Assembly (NCBI GenBank): GCA_963798275.1
Contig: CAWCTB010000009.1
Span: 1 to 64,000, forward strand
Origin: CAWCTB01 sp963798275
GTDB taxonomy: Bacteria; Acidobacteriota; Terriglobia; Terriglobales; Acidobacteriaceae
DNA: 64,000 nt
Direction of reading: 5' to 3'
Made by a program: the position numbers and the translations under genes. Below the pieces are notes generated by a model. That model was not told the origin of the DNA. It ran no database searches and saw only the letters and a list, made by a program, of their open reading frames with translations. Shown one piece after another: positions 15,059-27,230 of this stretch; the first letter of the stretch is position 1; each line of letters begins with the position of its first letter.

Positions 15059-18000
15059 TCACAAGTTCAGTTGTTTCGCCACTGCGTCGCAAGTTTCCTT
15101 ATTAATTACTGCAACAAGGTTGTTGGTGTTGATTTCTGGTTGCAAAGTGCCTTTTACGAAGAGGCAATACGTAGAAATGTTCTGGGTAGTGATATTGAGG
15201 GCCCCTAACGTCAAGCCCGACACAGCGACCGGGAATCCGAGCGCTTCCTGGAAGCGATTGCCGTTAACCTGAAGCGATCCAGCCACCAACCAGGCGTCGA
15301 GGGAAGCTGTTCCTCTGGGCCCGTCGAGCCAGCACTGGTTGTTGGCGAAGATGAGGTCGTCGAGCGAGAAAATCAGCACCGACGAGAGACACTTGCGTCC
15401 GCTTAGCCTCGTCTCCAGTTGGCAGATGTTGTTGGTGAAAATCACGGCTCCACCCGTTGAGCTGGTAAACGCCTGGTTCACGCTGGCGGAGGAAGAAACA
15501 TACTTACCCTGGTTGACGGCAGTAAATGTGCCTGCCGCGCTTGCGACCTCGAGTGCGGTACCCAGATTCAGGATCAACACCGTTTCCGCGAGCGGCCTTC
15601 CTGCAGCTTTAACCGTGCCACCGCACCCCAAGTGATTGTTCACGATGGTGAAAGGACCATATCCGAAAAGCGCCAGAGCTTCGCCCAACGGGACGCGAAC
15701 GACGTTATGCTCGATGCGCAGCGCGGGCAATCCAGGCTCATAGACCGGCGGAGTAAATTCGGCGGCAACGCCGGCGACATTGGTATATAAGGATGCGGGT
15801 GTGGTGAATGCCGGCGGAGTAGCCAGCAGGACCACAATGCCGCCGCGCAAACCGGACTGAGCTTCATCGCTCGAAGCGAGGTTCCAGTCCCGGGTTTCGA
15901 GGACGTGGTTGCGGCTGATCTCGACCATCTGCCCATTCAGGATGAATATGCCGCATGCCGGAGCTCCGGGCTGCGGTCCGAAATCGGTTACGCTGTTGTC
16001 GCGGAGAACGAGGTTTTCCACGTCAGGAACGCAGATGGCGGCATAACCGAAGATGGAGACACTCTGGTCAAGGGCGGCAAGCGGCCGCAGTACGGTGCTG
16101 GAAACGGTGTTCGCGCTGATGGTGAGGTTTTCGATGCTGATGACTTCGAGCGCCTGCACCAGGTTGAAAAAGCCCACAGGTCCGATCCCGCACAGACCGC
16201 AATTGCGGATGCGGTTGCGGTTGATCTGAATATTGAGCAGCTTGCCGGAGGCTACAACCGTCCCTCCCGGTTGACCCGATGTGGTGCCGGGGACTTGCAA
16301 GGTGACGGTGGTATCACAGGGACCCTCTTCCACAATGAGCACCCCAGTAATCTGGCCGGTATCGTTGCCCTTGCTATCCAGGATCGACAAGCTGCCGAGG
16401 GTAATGCCGTTGCGGCCGGCCTGGTCGATCTCGTTTTCCACCACGAATACATCGCGCGACTGGACCGGCGATCTGGATGCCGCCGGGATGGACCACCACC
16501 TTGCCGGCAGATGAGGACAGGCTTGACCCGCCGGTGATAGCGTCAGTGCTCAAGTCCGCGGTGACGGTCACGGGAAGCCATTCGCTGTCAGGCGCTGCGT
16601 TCTGCAGGCGGCTGGCGGTCATAATTTGCATGCCTAACCAGTTGTGAACGATGCGTATTTCGATTCCGCTCACCCACACAGCGGGCCACATGCTGCGCAC
16701 GTTTTGCATGGCGACGCGGTTTTTCTCGATCTGCAGCAGAGTGACGCGACAGGCCAGAATGGCGGGGAGCGTGGATGCGGTGATCACCAGATCTTCGATG
16801 GTTGTGTCGACTACTCCGGGAGGCGGGATCACGATAACCTCGGAGGTGACATTGGTGCCGCTGGTGCCTGACGCTTGCCCGGCACTCAATTTCCCGGTAC
16901 CGTCAAGCAGGATGCCAACCTCGTCTTTCGCAGCTTCCACGGCGAAAGAGAGCAGTTGCACGTGTTGCGAGGAAATAACGGTAATGACCGCGGCGTAGGG
17001 GGGAGACGGAGCCGCTGCGGCGGCAGTGGCAGTGGCAGTGGTGGCCTTATTCCGGAGAACAGCGCCGGCCGGAGCGGCGGGAGGCGGCACGGGCTTGAGC
17101 GAAGGAGACGCGATTCTGGTTTGCCAGCCGCAGCCGCGCAGCACAACGTCACGGCGCCCCTGAATGAAGACGTGTTCAAAGTATCGTCCGGGAAGAATAC
17201 AGACCTCCCCGCCAGCGGCAGGCAACGCGTTGATGGCGTCGTTGATCGAGGAGTATTGGCCAACACTCTCGACGCCGTCGCCCACGGTGCAGGTGCAGCA
17301 GCAGCCGCACTCCTCCCCGGAAGTGGTGGGTGGCCACTTGGTGCGGCAATCCGTGGCTGAGTTGGGAAAGGTGACGATGGAGAGCCGCGCATAGTGATGG
17401 TGAATGCCGCGCGGCGGAACCGCGTCCAGTTTCTCGACCGAGCCATCTGCGGTGCGAGCGGCAAAGGTCCAGAAATCGCCGGTGAGGAACGAGCCGCTCG
17501 AAGAACTCACACTGAAGGTAACGGTGATGCCGTTTTCAAGAATCAGCGAAGTTCCGGGCGGCGGGACTGGAATGTCACCCGTGCCCTGAGCGTCGAGGTC
17601 CCACCAGACGGTGGTGCCGTCCTGCTCATACACTTTTCCGGATTGGTCCCAGCGGCGAATGCGGGTGTGGACCTTGGGATCGGTGTCGCCGGTGGCGAAG
17701 CCGGTGAGGGTGGTGGCAAGAGTGATGGTCCTGGCGGAGAAGTCGATGGTGTCAATCTGGTGCAGTTCGCCGGGCTGACCGGCGAATTCCAGGTTGTCAT
17801 CCAGAATTTCGATCCAGTTGCCCGGGGTGAACCCGAGCACCTGATCGCGGCCCAAGCTTTGCACCGCAAGCTGGCTGGCATTGTTGCCGGCGCTATTGGT
17901 GACATTGGCGATGCTGGTGACGCCGGTTATGACGGAGGCGTTGTCGCGCGACCACTTGAAGGTCGCAGTTCCGGCGGCGAGAGATGCCGGCGGCACGGCG

Positions 18001-18761
18001 CTGGTATCTGCAGTTCCCGCCTGGTGAATCTCGACCCGGTAGAACTGGTTCTCCATCCCGGTGTAGGCCGTTCCGGGGGTCAGACAGCACGGTCCGGAAG
18101 GAGCCGATGGCGCAGTTCCGGTGGTGAGCAGACCGCCTGACGAGGGCGGAGGCCAGCCCGAGATAACTGAGTTACAGGTGGCGCCCGGCGAATTAGCCAG
18201 GTCCATCAGCTTGACCTGCCACACCGTCTGCAGGCGGCCAGTGGTATCGATGCCCACCGCTTTGTCGACGAGGTCTGGATCTTCCAAATAGGTTACCGGC
18301 CTGATCCACACGTCGAGATAGGCCAGGAACGGTCCATTACCCCCGGGCAGCTTGGTGCCTGCCGGCATATATGGCTGCTGGGTGAAGTCGATTGCGCCGG
18401 TCTCGGTGGCAGGCGGCGGCTGCGGCGAGTCCGACATTTCGGCCAGTGCCGGATCCCACGTCGCCGCTTTGGGATCACCATGATTTTCGGCCAGCAGACC
18501 ATCGACGTACATGCGTCCCGGGCCGATGGTAAGGACGTTGGTTCCTCCGGAAGAGGAAGCGGTGATTTGGAAGGCATAGGGGGTAGTGGCTGGATAGGCG
18601 GCGCGGCCCATGGTGTCCAAAGTCCCGGCCTGGATGCGACGGGAAAGCTCCGCCAGCCATTCGTTCCAGTCGGAATCCAACTGGACACGGCCCTGCTGCA
18701 TGACAACTCCGGAGTAGTCCTTCCAGGGATTGAAAGTGAAACGGCTGTTGTCGAAGCTCAC
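15059..18761 (-). CDS. Large DUF6519/right-handed beta-helix protein, putative eCIS fibre or surface component, one frameshift
   Basis: Restored length is about 1,230 residues. The N-terminus MSFDNSRFTFNPWKDYSGVV followed by QGRVQLDSDWNEWLAELSRR is the opening of DUF6519-type proteins found beside phage-tail-like clusters. From about residue 460 on there are rows of short strands with asparagine turns (VCILPGRYFEHVFIQGRRDV, LRDNSVTDFGPQPG, IVNNHLGCGGTV), typical of a right-handed parallel beta-helix, a fold common in tail spikes. Between 16440 and 16470 the frame shifts: GGIQIAG is followed in the other frame by VENEIDQAGRNGITLG. It is transcribed after the baseplate and tail genes. A receptor-binding or fibre-like role is an inference. 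Confidence 0.7.
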
Positions 18762-18797
18762 AATTGCCTCCAGTCCAGGCGGAGATTGACGGCCTGC

Positions 18798-21058
18798 TTA
18801 ATTCTGGTAAATGATCCCGAACTCAAGCCCCACCGGCAGGTACTCCTGCATCCTGACGCGCAGATCGGTTTCGCGCAGCGGTGCCAGCACAAAGTGGAAT
18901 GCGCCCATCTCGCCGCCGTCGTCCGCGCCGCGCCGGACAACGTCGGGAGTCGAAGCCAACAGCTTCAGGTATCCCGGTCGGCCGTAGCGCAGGGCGAAGA
19001 AGATCGGCTGCGGCGAGGCAATGGCTTGTTCCACGCACTCGAAGCGGCGCGGTGTCTTCGCGCCCGCAGGCAGAAAACTGAAGCGCACGCAGCCCTCCTG
19101 CTTGCGGTCGGCGATCAAGCCGGTGGCCCAGGTGTCTCCCGTGACAAGGCCAGCCCAGAAAATGCTGTTGGAGACGAGAGCGAGCAAGGTAGCGTGTACC
19201 TTGCCGACAACCGTGCATCCCTGCAGCGTCAAAGCGCCGCCTCCGCCGATGCCGTCCAAGGCCGCGTAAGCTACGTCGGTCGGATCGGTGGCATCGACGA
19301 TGCTGTCCGACGCATTGACGGTGACGAACTCTCGCCGCGCGGATGGCGCCCAGGATGGACTTTGCCGCTGTCACGTCCAGCCCTGCCGGTTCAGCGATGA
19401 GAGTGGGTTGGGTGCCGAAGTGCGGCGCACCGTGCGGGTCAACCGACCAGCCCGGAAGCAGCGTGCAATGCGCAATGCTCAGCGTCTCAAGATCGTTGGT
19501 GCTGCCGTCGGGTCTCTGGGCGGGAGCATGTACCAGCGCGACCGGAACCGGACTAGCCGGAGCCATGCCCGGAGCGCCGGCGATCAGCAGACCATTCAAG
19601 TAGAAACTGCTGGATGCCGCTCCCGAGACGCTGATCTCGCCATCCAGGAGCAGCGTGGGGCGCGCGCCTTCCGCGGCGCGGAGCTCGAGCGTGGTTCCGG
19701 CGGGCAGATCGACGCCGAGTGCAAGCGAACCTGTTTCCGGGTAGGTTCGGCTGTCGGTGATCTCGACCGCCACCTGCGCCATTCACCGACAGTTGCGAAA
19801 TGGCGAAGTTCACCGCATCCTGCAGGGTGAGGTAACGCGGCACACCAGCGGTATCGGGAAAAGGGAAGACGAAGGATTCGTCTTCTACGGCAAAGCTGCC
19901 GGCCCGAGCATATTCGCCTCCGCCCATGTCGGCGTTGAAGCCGTAGTGATAGGAGACCTTCAGGCTGGGGAGGGGCTGCCCAGCGGCTGCGGGCGGCAGA
20001 GCGATGCGGCCAAGTTCAGGGTCGACCACCGCGCGGTAGGGGCTGCCCGCTGCGGGCATATTGGCCCATGACCCCTCGGGACCGGACAGATTGGCGACCT
20101 CGATCTCGTAGGGATTCAGCAGTTTTTCGTCGAGGTAGAGGGCGAGGCTTTTGCCCTCGCCGTAATAGACCGCGCCGACGCCCTTCTGAAGGTCTACGCA
20201 GAGAACGCGGCGCTTCAGCCGGTCGGCCACATTGAACGGCTTGGCGGGATCGACGATCTGCTCGCCTTGCGGCAGGGCGCGGTGAAACAGCGGGATATCC
20301 ATGCCGAGCGAACTGAAACGGAGGCACTGTGGAGTTGCCGCGCTGATTGCGGCCTGGTCCCTGGTAATGCTGTAAGCGTTCAGCGACCAGAGAAAAATGC
20401 CGATGTTCTGGATGTTGTAGCGGCCACGGCGGGACGCGATACGGCGCACGTCGACCTTGTGCGCCGTGCGGTCGAAGCCGGTATCGATATACAGTCCCGG
20501 CTTCCAGCAGCGCAGGTCCGGCGCGTAATGGTTCCACAGCCGGAGGTGGTTCATGTACTGGGTATCGCCGAGGACTTGAAAGAACTCGACCGCATGCGCG
20601 CCCCATCCCGTGACGTCGCGAGCCAGCTGCTCCATTACCAGGACAGTTCCCTTGCGGCGGCGCAGCGAAATGGTTTCGGCGACTTCGGAACGCGGATTGT
20701 CGATCGCGGGAGCGATTCCCTTGACCGACTGATAGCCGATGAGATCGCCGATATAGGGAATCACCCAGGCGGCACAGGTTTCGATGAACTGATCGTCATA
20801 GAACTGATCGAGATCTTCCGCCAGCACCGCCAGTTGTTCCTGGATCAGCAGCAACAGGGAATGAAGCGGCCCGCGCGATGCCTTGGCGGTGAGCTCGTCC
20901 AGCCGCAGTTGCTCGTCAATCGACAGCGGCGGAATCAGCGACTTGAGCCCGTTGAGCTCCAAGATCTCCGCAGGCGTGAGCAGGGCCTGCGACTCGGCAA
21001 TCTGAATATCGCGGATGCGGTGAACGGCGGGCAGCAGGTTGAACAGGTCGAAGCTCAT
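18798..21058 (-). CDS. Phage-tail-protein-like baseplate component with beta-rich C-terminus, two frameshifts
   Basis: The first frame (19553-21058) starts MSFDLFNLLPAVHRIRDIQI and contains FYDDQFIETCAAWVIPYIGD, LIGYQSVKG and SLRRRKGTVLVMEQLARDVT. This resembles tail protein I-like components that link baseplate to fibres. Near 19785 the sense moves to a second frame (QVAVEITDSRTYPETGSL) and near 19315 to a third (LDGIGGGGALTLQGCTVVG, then SNSIFWAGLVTGD), ending EYLPVGLEFGIIYQN. Restored length is about 750 residues, with a C-terminal part rich in short strands. Its start overlaps the stop of the preceding baseplate gene as ATGA. The order (J-like, J-like, tail protein, fibre) matches contractile-tail clusters. 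The exact family name is uncertain. Confidence 0.7.
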
Positions 21059-23949
21059 GCCATCACCCCCACGACCACGTTCTTCGGGTTAGGGTCGAGG
21101 ACCAGGATTTCGGCTGCGTAGGGCAGCGCGTCCGGATCGGCCAGCGGCAGATACGGGCAGATGCGAGTGGGCGAACTGGAGCGCGGACGCGGCAGCGATA
21201 CCGGCTGCGAAAGCCAACTGTTGTAAGCCGAGACCGACCACGATCCGCTGCCCAGGTCGCCGGCGCTGCTGGTGGCTCCCGCCTCAAGCCTGGTGACGTT
21301 CACCGCGATCACGCCGGGGACGGCCTGAATGAAGGCGGCGACCTCATCCGCGGAAACTCCCTGCCCAAAGGTGCGCGCGTTAAAGCTGTAGCTCTGGCGC
21401 AACTGCTGCAGCACGTTGGCCTTCACGGCGTCCGGGTCGTAGGCGGGGTCGCACTTGATATCTGCACTCAGACTGAACAGGGTTTCCAAGAATGACTGCA
21501 CGTTGATCGGGATCAAAGGATTGCCGTAGCTGTGCAGCGAGGTGATCAGATTATCGAGAGTGGGATTACCGGGTGGCAGAGCCGATCCTCCGGCAGCGGC
21601 GACGGTGATGAACACGCCGCGGCCGGGACCGCTGGGAATCCAAATGGCATAAGCCTTGGCAATGCCGGCGAAGCTCTGGGCGAAGTTCTGGTAGTCGGTG
21701 ATGGACACCGCCCTTCCCAGGGTCAGCACGGAAAGCGGCGCATTTTCCCGGATGTCGTCAACCGATTGCGGGTCCTGACCGCCTGTCGCAGCCTGCGGAT
21801 TGTTGACGCCGCTCACTCCCAGAGGGCGATCGACGAGGGTGGTGATCGAACCGGCGCCCACATTGCCGGACAATCCTGAGCCGATGCGGTAATTGGCCTG
21901 GATGTTGTTCTGCCCAGTGGGAAGGGTCGCGCCTTCAACGCCGTCGCCGAAGAGGACGTCGGTGTGTCCGGCGGGCTGGTTGAGCGTGGCAAAGACGCGG
22001 GCCGACGGCGTCTGTTGATAGAGGCTGGGCACCTCGGTCCAGGCGACAGAGTTCGCCGTCACCTGCAGCGTCGTGAGACGGCCGGTAGGAGTTGGGGACT
22101 GGATGAAGGTCAGCGGCACCTGCTTCAGAGAGAACTTCTGGTTGGGTGTGGCTGCCGATCCGCTACCCAGGATTTCGCTCACCGACATGCCCTGGGTTGC
22201 CAGGCCGACGTTGGCGTTAACCGTGGTCGCGGTGCGGTCGTAACAGTTGAGCAGCTCTGACTTCAGATGAATCCGCGTGTGCGGATAAGTCTCAGTGACC
22301 ACCGTGACGGACGAGACAAGCGCGAACTCCTGAATCACCGGGTCGTTGCTGGAGGCCGGCACCAGGGTGAAATCGGCAAGCGCAGCGACGACAGTTCCGG
22401 TCCTGCCGCCGGCATCGAGCACGCGCAGATTGCGGCTGCCAGCGAGCGAATTCCAATCGGGGATGGAGCCATCGCTGTTCAGAGGAAGGTTGGCAGGATC
22501 GAGTATGCTGACCACGTCGTTGGGCTTAAGCGTGAGGTCAGCCGAGCCGTCGTCAGGCTGGAACAGCAAGGGAGCGGCTTCGGTGTTGACACTCAGCTTC
22601 TGACTCTTCCCGTAAACGGCGACAGCCTGAACGCCTACCAGGTCGGGACGCACTTCTTTGAGGTCGAGGAATGCGCCGTATAGGGGAAAGCTCAACGGCT
22701 GCTCGGGGACGGCAAGCTCCTCGCTCTGCGCCAACACCGAAGTGGAGCGGGTCGCGCTGTAATACCTGGACAGATTGGGCTGAGCATCGGTGGCGACGCG
22801 GGTGATCTTCGCGCTCGCACCGTAATCCGAGCGGCTGATGGACGTGACTGATTTGATCAAGCAGAGGCTTACCAATCCTGACGGCGAACGCGACGTATTT
22901 TTGTCGGGAACGATCAGCGCCAGCCAGCCTCCAACCGCGAGCTTGGAGTAGACGGCGTCAAGATCGACGAGGTTCTCGGCCGCGAGATTGCTGCCATCCG
23001 CGCTGCTGATTCCGAACTTCCACTCGTTGCCGCTGAGCAGCCCGCCGAGCTGCAGGCGGATTCTGAAGGTAAGCATGAGCGGATTGATGGCGTTGTATCC
23101 GAACAGAGCAGCCTTTTGACGAAGCGCGTAAAACTTGGGATTGCTGCTGGCCGGTGCAATGCCGGCGGCCTTGTCGCCCAGACCTTCGCTCCAGGTCACG
23201 TAGGTGCGATTCTTAGTCGAATCGGTTTGTACTGCGGTAACGAGCCTGAGGTCCCACTGTTGCCGGGCGCTGTTATGCAGACGTTCATCACCGACCACCA
23301 GGATCGCGTCACCGGGCTGCAACTGGGTCGCTGTGCCCTGGAGATAGACACTGGTATCGCCGCTGTGCGGCGCCCAGGGTACGCCTGTCTGCACCGCCAG
23401 CGCGTTCCAGTCGGCCTTGGCCAGTATGTCGGTGGAGGTCTCAAAGGTCTGCGGCGTTTGCCCCTGTGCCGGCACGCTTTGCACTTGCGTTCCCTGGGGG
23501 ATGGTGATGGCGGGCGTGGATGGGTCGGAGGGCAAACCGGTTGCCGCTTGCAGACTGAACGACAGGTAGACGGAGGCGGAGACTCCCGGGGCGGGCTGAT
23601 AGCCGATCAGCCGTGCCAGTTCGGTGAGGGACTGGAGTTGAGTGGCCGTCCGCAGGTAGCTCTCATTGGCCAGCCGCTCCTGGTAGAAGGTCAGGATGTC
23701 GAGCATCACCGAGCTGGCATCCAGAAGCGCGATGCTGAAGTCGTCGTCGTCTCGGGTTTTGAGCGAAGCGAGCGCTGGATAATCGGCACTGGAGAGCCGC
23801 GCCAGCATGGACTGTTTGAAGGTTGCCCAGGTTCCGGTGCGGTAGGCGATGGCCGGCAAACCCGGCAGGTTGTTTTCCCCCTGCGGGGTCTGCACGCTGA
23901 TGCCGGAGCAGCAGCCGCAGAGGCAATCGGATGTTCCCTTGCAGCTCAT
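21055..23949 (-). CDS. Putative baseplate assembly protein, J-like (Afp12-type position)
   Basis: An intact protein of 964 residues. The N-terminus is cysteine-rich (MSCKGTSDCLCGCCSG). Then come DDDFSIALLDASSVMLDILT and FYQERLANESYLRTATQLQS, followed by TELARLIGYQPAPGVSASVY, the hallmark of the large TIGR02243-type putative baseplate assembly proteins. The C-terminal third has VLFGDGVEGATLPTGQNNIQ and YRIGSGLSGNVGAGSITTL, then LTLGRAVSITDYQNFAQSFA, as in baseplate-J wedge proteins. It would form part of the baseplate wedge. The start is 8 bases after the previous J-like gene and the stop overlaps the next gene by ATGA. Codon phase is clean throughout, in contrast to its neighbour. Confidence 0.9.
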   Translation of the reverse strand: MSCKGTSDCLCGCCSGISVQTPQGENNLPGLPAIAYRTGTWATFKQSMLARLSSADYPALASLKTRDDDDFSIALLDASSVMLDILTFYQERLANESYLRTATQLQSLTELARLIGYQPAPGVSASVYLSFSLQAATGLPSDPSTPAITIPQGTQVQSVPAQGQTPQTFETSTDILAKADWNALAVQTGVPWAPHSGDTSVYLQGTATQLQPGDAILVVGDERLHNSARQQWDLRLVTAVQTDSTKNRTYVTWSEGLGDKAAGIAPASSNPKFYALRQKAALFGYNAINPLMLTFRIRLQLGGLLSGNEWKFGISSADGSNLAAENLVDLDAVYSKLAVGGWLALIVPDKNTSRSPSGLVSLCLIKSVTSISRSDYGASAKITRVATDAQPNLSRYYSATRSTSVLAQSEELAVPEQPLSFPLYGAFLDLKEVRPDLVGVQAVAVYGKSQKLSVNTEAAPLLFQPDDGSADLTLKPNDVVSILDPANLPLNSDGSIPDWNSLAGSRNLRVLDAGGRTGTVVAALADFTLVPASSNDPVIQEFALVSSVTVVTETYPHTRIHLKSELLNCYDRTATTVNANVGLATQGMSVSEILGSGSAATPNQKFSLKQVPLTFIQSPTPTGRLTTLQVTANSVAWTEVPSLYQQTPSARVFATLNQPAGHTDVLFGDGVEGATLPTGQNNIQANYRIGSGLSGNVGAGSITTLVDRPLGVSGVNNPQAATGGQDPQSVDDIRENAPLSVLTLGRAVSITDYQNFAQSFAGIAKAYAIWIPSGPGRGVFITVAAAGGSALPPGNPTLDNLITSLHSYGNPLIPINVQSFLETLFSLSADIKCDPAYDPDAVKANVLQQLRQSYSFNARTFGQGVSADEVAAFIQAVPGVIAVNVTRLEAGATSSAGDLGSGSWSVSAYNSWLSQPVSLPRPRSSSPTRICPYLPLADPDALPYAAEILVLDPNPKNVVVGVMA

Positions 23950-23956
23950 CGGCTCC

Positions 23957-26900
23957 TCACTTTCCCCCCTGCATGACCAGCGTCAACTGACCGTGGTCCG
24001 GAAGGCTGGGATCGTTGTCCAGGCGCGCAATCTGGAAGGGACCGAGAGGGATCTCGCCCTGGCTCAGGTAGATCGTGGTGGGGACGCCCTGCGGCTCGAA
24101 GATGGTGGCGACGACACTGGTCACACCTGCGACCTTGCGAGCAGCAGCATAGATGGGGCTCAGGTACACGGTTTGTCCAAAGGTGAAGTTGTCGGGAAAG
24201 AAGAGCCCCTTTTGTCCGTTGGGCAGACACTGACTTCCCAGCACCAGCAAGAGCGACCGCTCGACGTCGGCCTGGAAGTAATCCGGATCGACGCAGACCG
24301 TGAGCTCGATCCGTAGCGAGACATACTGCGGCGATTCAAGTTCGATATCCTGCCCGGCGAGACGGTAGCGGTTGATGTTCTTCTTAAGCTCCTTGCGAAG
24401 AGCAGGAGTGAGATTTCCGGCCGCCCTTGGGCTCGGCTGTGATGAACACGGTGTACCAACTGCCGGTCCAGCGCAGCGTAGCCACGGCGTTTTCCACCTG
24501 GCGGTTCATTTCCGTCACGCGTTCATAGTCCGCCATGGTGACGGCGCGCTCCTGAGTCAGGAACGCCTGCGGGGCGCGGCGGCGAATCTGGTCCACGGTT
24601 TCGGGGTCGGTTCCTCCGGAGGCCGGCATTGGGTTGGTACATGAGTCAATACGGGGATCACCGGCGGAGTGGATCAGAGTGTCGGCTCCGACATTGCCTG
24701 CGGTTCCGTTGCCCACGCGATAGGCGGCGGTGAAAACACTATCGGACTCCGGCCGGAGACCGTTGACGTCGTCTCCAAAGCGCAGGCGGGCCGTGCCATC
24801 GAATTCGATCTCGACGACGAAGTGGGGGTCAGTGGCGGAGTCAGCCAGCAAGTCCGGTTGGGGCGTCCAAGACGTGGTTCCATGGAGTACGCTGCTGAGA
24901 GTTATGGCAGGCGTCGCCTGATTGGCGTCGATAGTGCAGCAAGTCATACGCCGAGAGGCTGAGGTTGGGCTCTTGTTCGAAACTCCTCACCTTCACCAGT
25001 TTGGAATTGGAAGTCTGCGCGGCAATGTTTTGGAGCGACACGTTGTTGAACTGCTCGACCACGACGGGGACCGGAACTCCGACTCCGCCGGACAAAGGTG
25101 CGTAGACCACCAGCAGGTTGAACAAGGAAGGATTGGCCAGTTCTGCTTGCGCCAGCACGCCGAAAGAGGGTGGCCACGCCAGAGGATTGGTTGGCTGAAC
25201 GGTGAGGTAGGTGGTACCGCCAGAATCCTTCAGATCGGTTGTGCCGGCGCTGGAAAGCATGGTGGGAGTTGCGGGAAATCCGGCAGGTACAGCGCCGGGC
25301 GGAGGTGAGGGCACGGTCACGAACTTCGAATGCGCGTTAACCGCGGCGACCACAAAGTTCGGATCGGCGGAGTTCAGCGACAAATCGGTCAGAGTCTCGA
25401 GAACCGGCGGCGCCGTCAGGCCGCTGGCGCCTCCGGGCGGGTTGTACACAAGCGACAGATCAAAATTCGCCGGATGCACCGCGTTTTGCGTGGCCGTTAT
25501 GCCGAAGAAATTCGGCCACCCGCCTGGGTCGGCGGCTTGAACGGTGAGACAGATTAAGCCGTTGGCGTCCGTCAAGGTAACGAAGCTGTTTGTAAGCAGA
25601 TGAACGATGGCCGCCGTCACCGGGCTGCCTGCCAGTTGCAGCGAAACCGCCTGGGTGATCGGGCTGTCGGGAATGAGCGGCCGGTAGCGTACCGGCACGG
25701 GAACCGCGGGTGTGGGGTGGCAGCGATCCGCGGCTGCATTGATTGGATAGAAGATTCGTGGGCGCGGAACGGTCCCAAGGTCGATGCCTGACAGGGACAG
25801 GCCGTGATCCGCCAGAACGACGTTGCCGAAGACCACGCTCACGCCGGTCAACGTCTGTTCTTTCCCCTTCGAGTCCAGGAACTTGCTGGAGATGCAAACG
25901 GGAAAGGGAAGGGCATCGTCGGCTGACCACTGAATCTCGGTGACGGGTGTGGGCTTCTGCGCGGCCGAGGTGATGGGGGCTCCGGTGCCCTCTTCAAACA
26001 GCGGATCGACCAGCGTCTGGCCCGTGCGCGTCCTGGGTTGTGACCTGGGTGAGGCGTACGGCGCAACGATGGCGAATGTCGGCATCCGCCGGATTTCCGG
26101 TCTGAGGTCCCATCATTTCCTGGAAGATGAGAACATCCCCGACCTGCAGGTTGGTGAAGGTGCCGAGCAAAGTGGCTTCGGTAGCGCCCTTGGGCAGACA
26201 GCAATCGCCTGTCTCCCCAGGTGTAGAACGCCATCTGGTTGTGCTCGGGAAACAGCTGCGCATCCTGCATGGGCTCAAAAACGATCACGCCTGCAGACAA
26301 CGCGGCCCGTTCGTTGCCCGAGCCCACACTTAAGTCGGAAGGCATGCCTGGCGCGGAGGTAAAGAAACGGATCTTGGTGTGATCCAGGAACATCTGAGCG
26401 TGGACGTCAAGATGAATCCAGGCGCGGGCGTTGCAGCCGTCGTGAACGTGGTAGTCAACCAGCAGGGCATGGCGGCGCAGCGAGACGCGACTGCGCGCGG
26501 TCTGCAGGTAGGCTTCGGTTGCCACGGCATCCTGCTTATAGCTGAGCGAATCGCCCACGTAGGCGATCAACTCGGCCAGGGCGATGCCCAGGTCCGCTTC
26601 GCTGGAAGCTCCCCATGCAGGCAGAAGTTGACTCAGTCGATCGAGGATCACGGTGCGGAAGGAGCCGTAATCCTTGGCCAGGTAGTTGATGGGAGGCGGC
26701 GGCGGCAAATCCGGTGGACAGTCAGGAGCAGGCGGCGCGCAGTCGAAGAAGGGAGGACATTCGACCTTGAAGGAGAATTCAACTTCGGTCAATTGAGGAT
26801 CGAATCCGGAGAGCGCCTCGGTGACCTCGAAGGGATCCTCCTGCGCCTGCGATGACGAATTGACCAGCCGCAGAGTGTACGGCGAAAAATCGCCGGCGGC

Positions 26901-27230
26901 ACTTGTCCCTATCAGCAGCACGTTGGCAGCGTCCGGCAGCGACGTGAAATAGTTCTGCTGGGCGGCCGTCATGGTGGGCGGCGGCGTGCTCGCAGGCGTG
27001 ACCCATGCGGCGGTGATGCCGGTGATGCTTTCGCCGCCGGCGATGATGATGTTGTTCGGCGTCACCGTAGTGGGAGACGCCTTCAAACAATGCAGGAGAA
27101 GGATGGTTTGTGGTTGCAAACCGAGAGGCACCGCGTCGAAACCCAGCACCTCGAGGTAGTCGATGCCGTTCAGGGTAGGGTTCCCGAGCACCGCGGCCTT
27201 GCGCTTTTCGTCGCAGCATTGGTAGATCAC
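23957..27230 (-). CDS. Baseplate J-like protein (Afp11-type position), several frameshifts
   Basis: Restored length is about 1,090 residues. Frame one (from 27230) has NYLAKDYGSFRTVILDRLSQ, DLGIALAELIAYVGDSLSYK and TEAYLQTARSRVSLRRHALL, the N-terminal wedge signature. Shifts occur near 26210, 26030, 24900 and 24420. The later pieces include CLPKGATEATLLGTFTNLQ, then HFVVEIEFDGTARLRFGDD, YRVGNGTAGNVGADTLIH and TQERAVTMADYERVTEMNRQ. The end is ELTVCVDPDYFQADVERSLL with a final LTLVMQGGK. The middle third (24950-25950) is an Ig-like, Pro-rich insertion with two similar passages (LLTNSFVTLTDANGLICLTV; LSSAGTTDLKDSGGTTYLTV). It overlaps gp25 by ATGA. The number of breaks is high even for this window. 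Confidence 0.8.

Noticed and set aside
16990..17110. Microsatellite-like CGGCAGTGGC repeats as a functional repeat or CRISPR
   Set aside because: They encode an Ala/Pro-rich linker in the beta-helix protein; no spacer-repeat structure is present.
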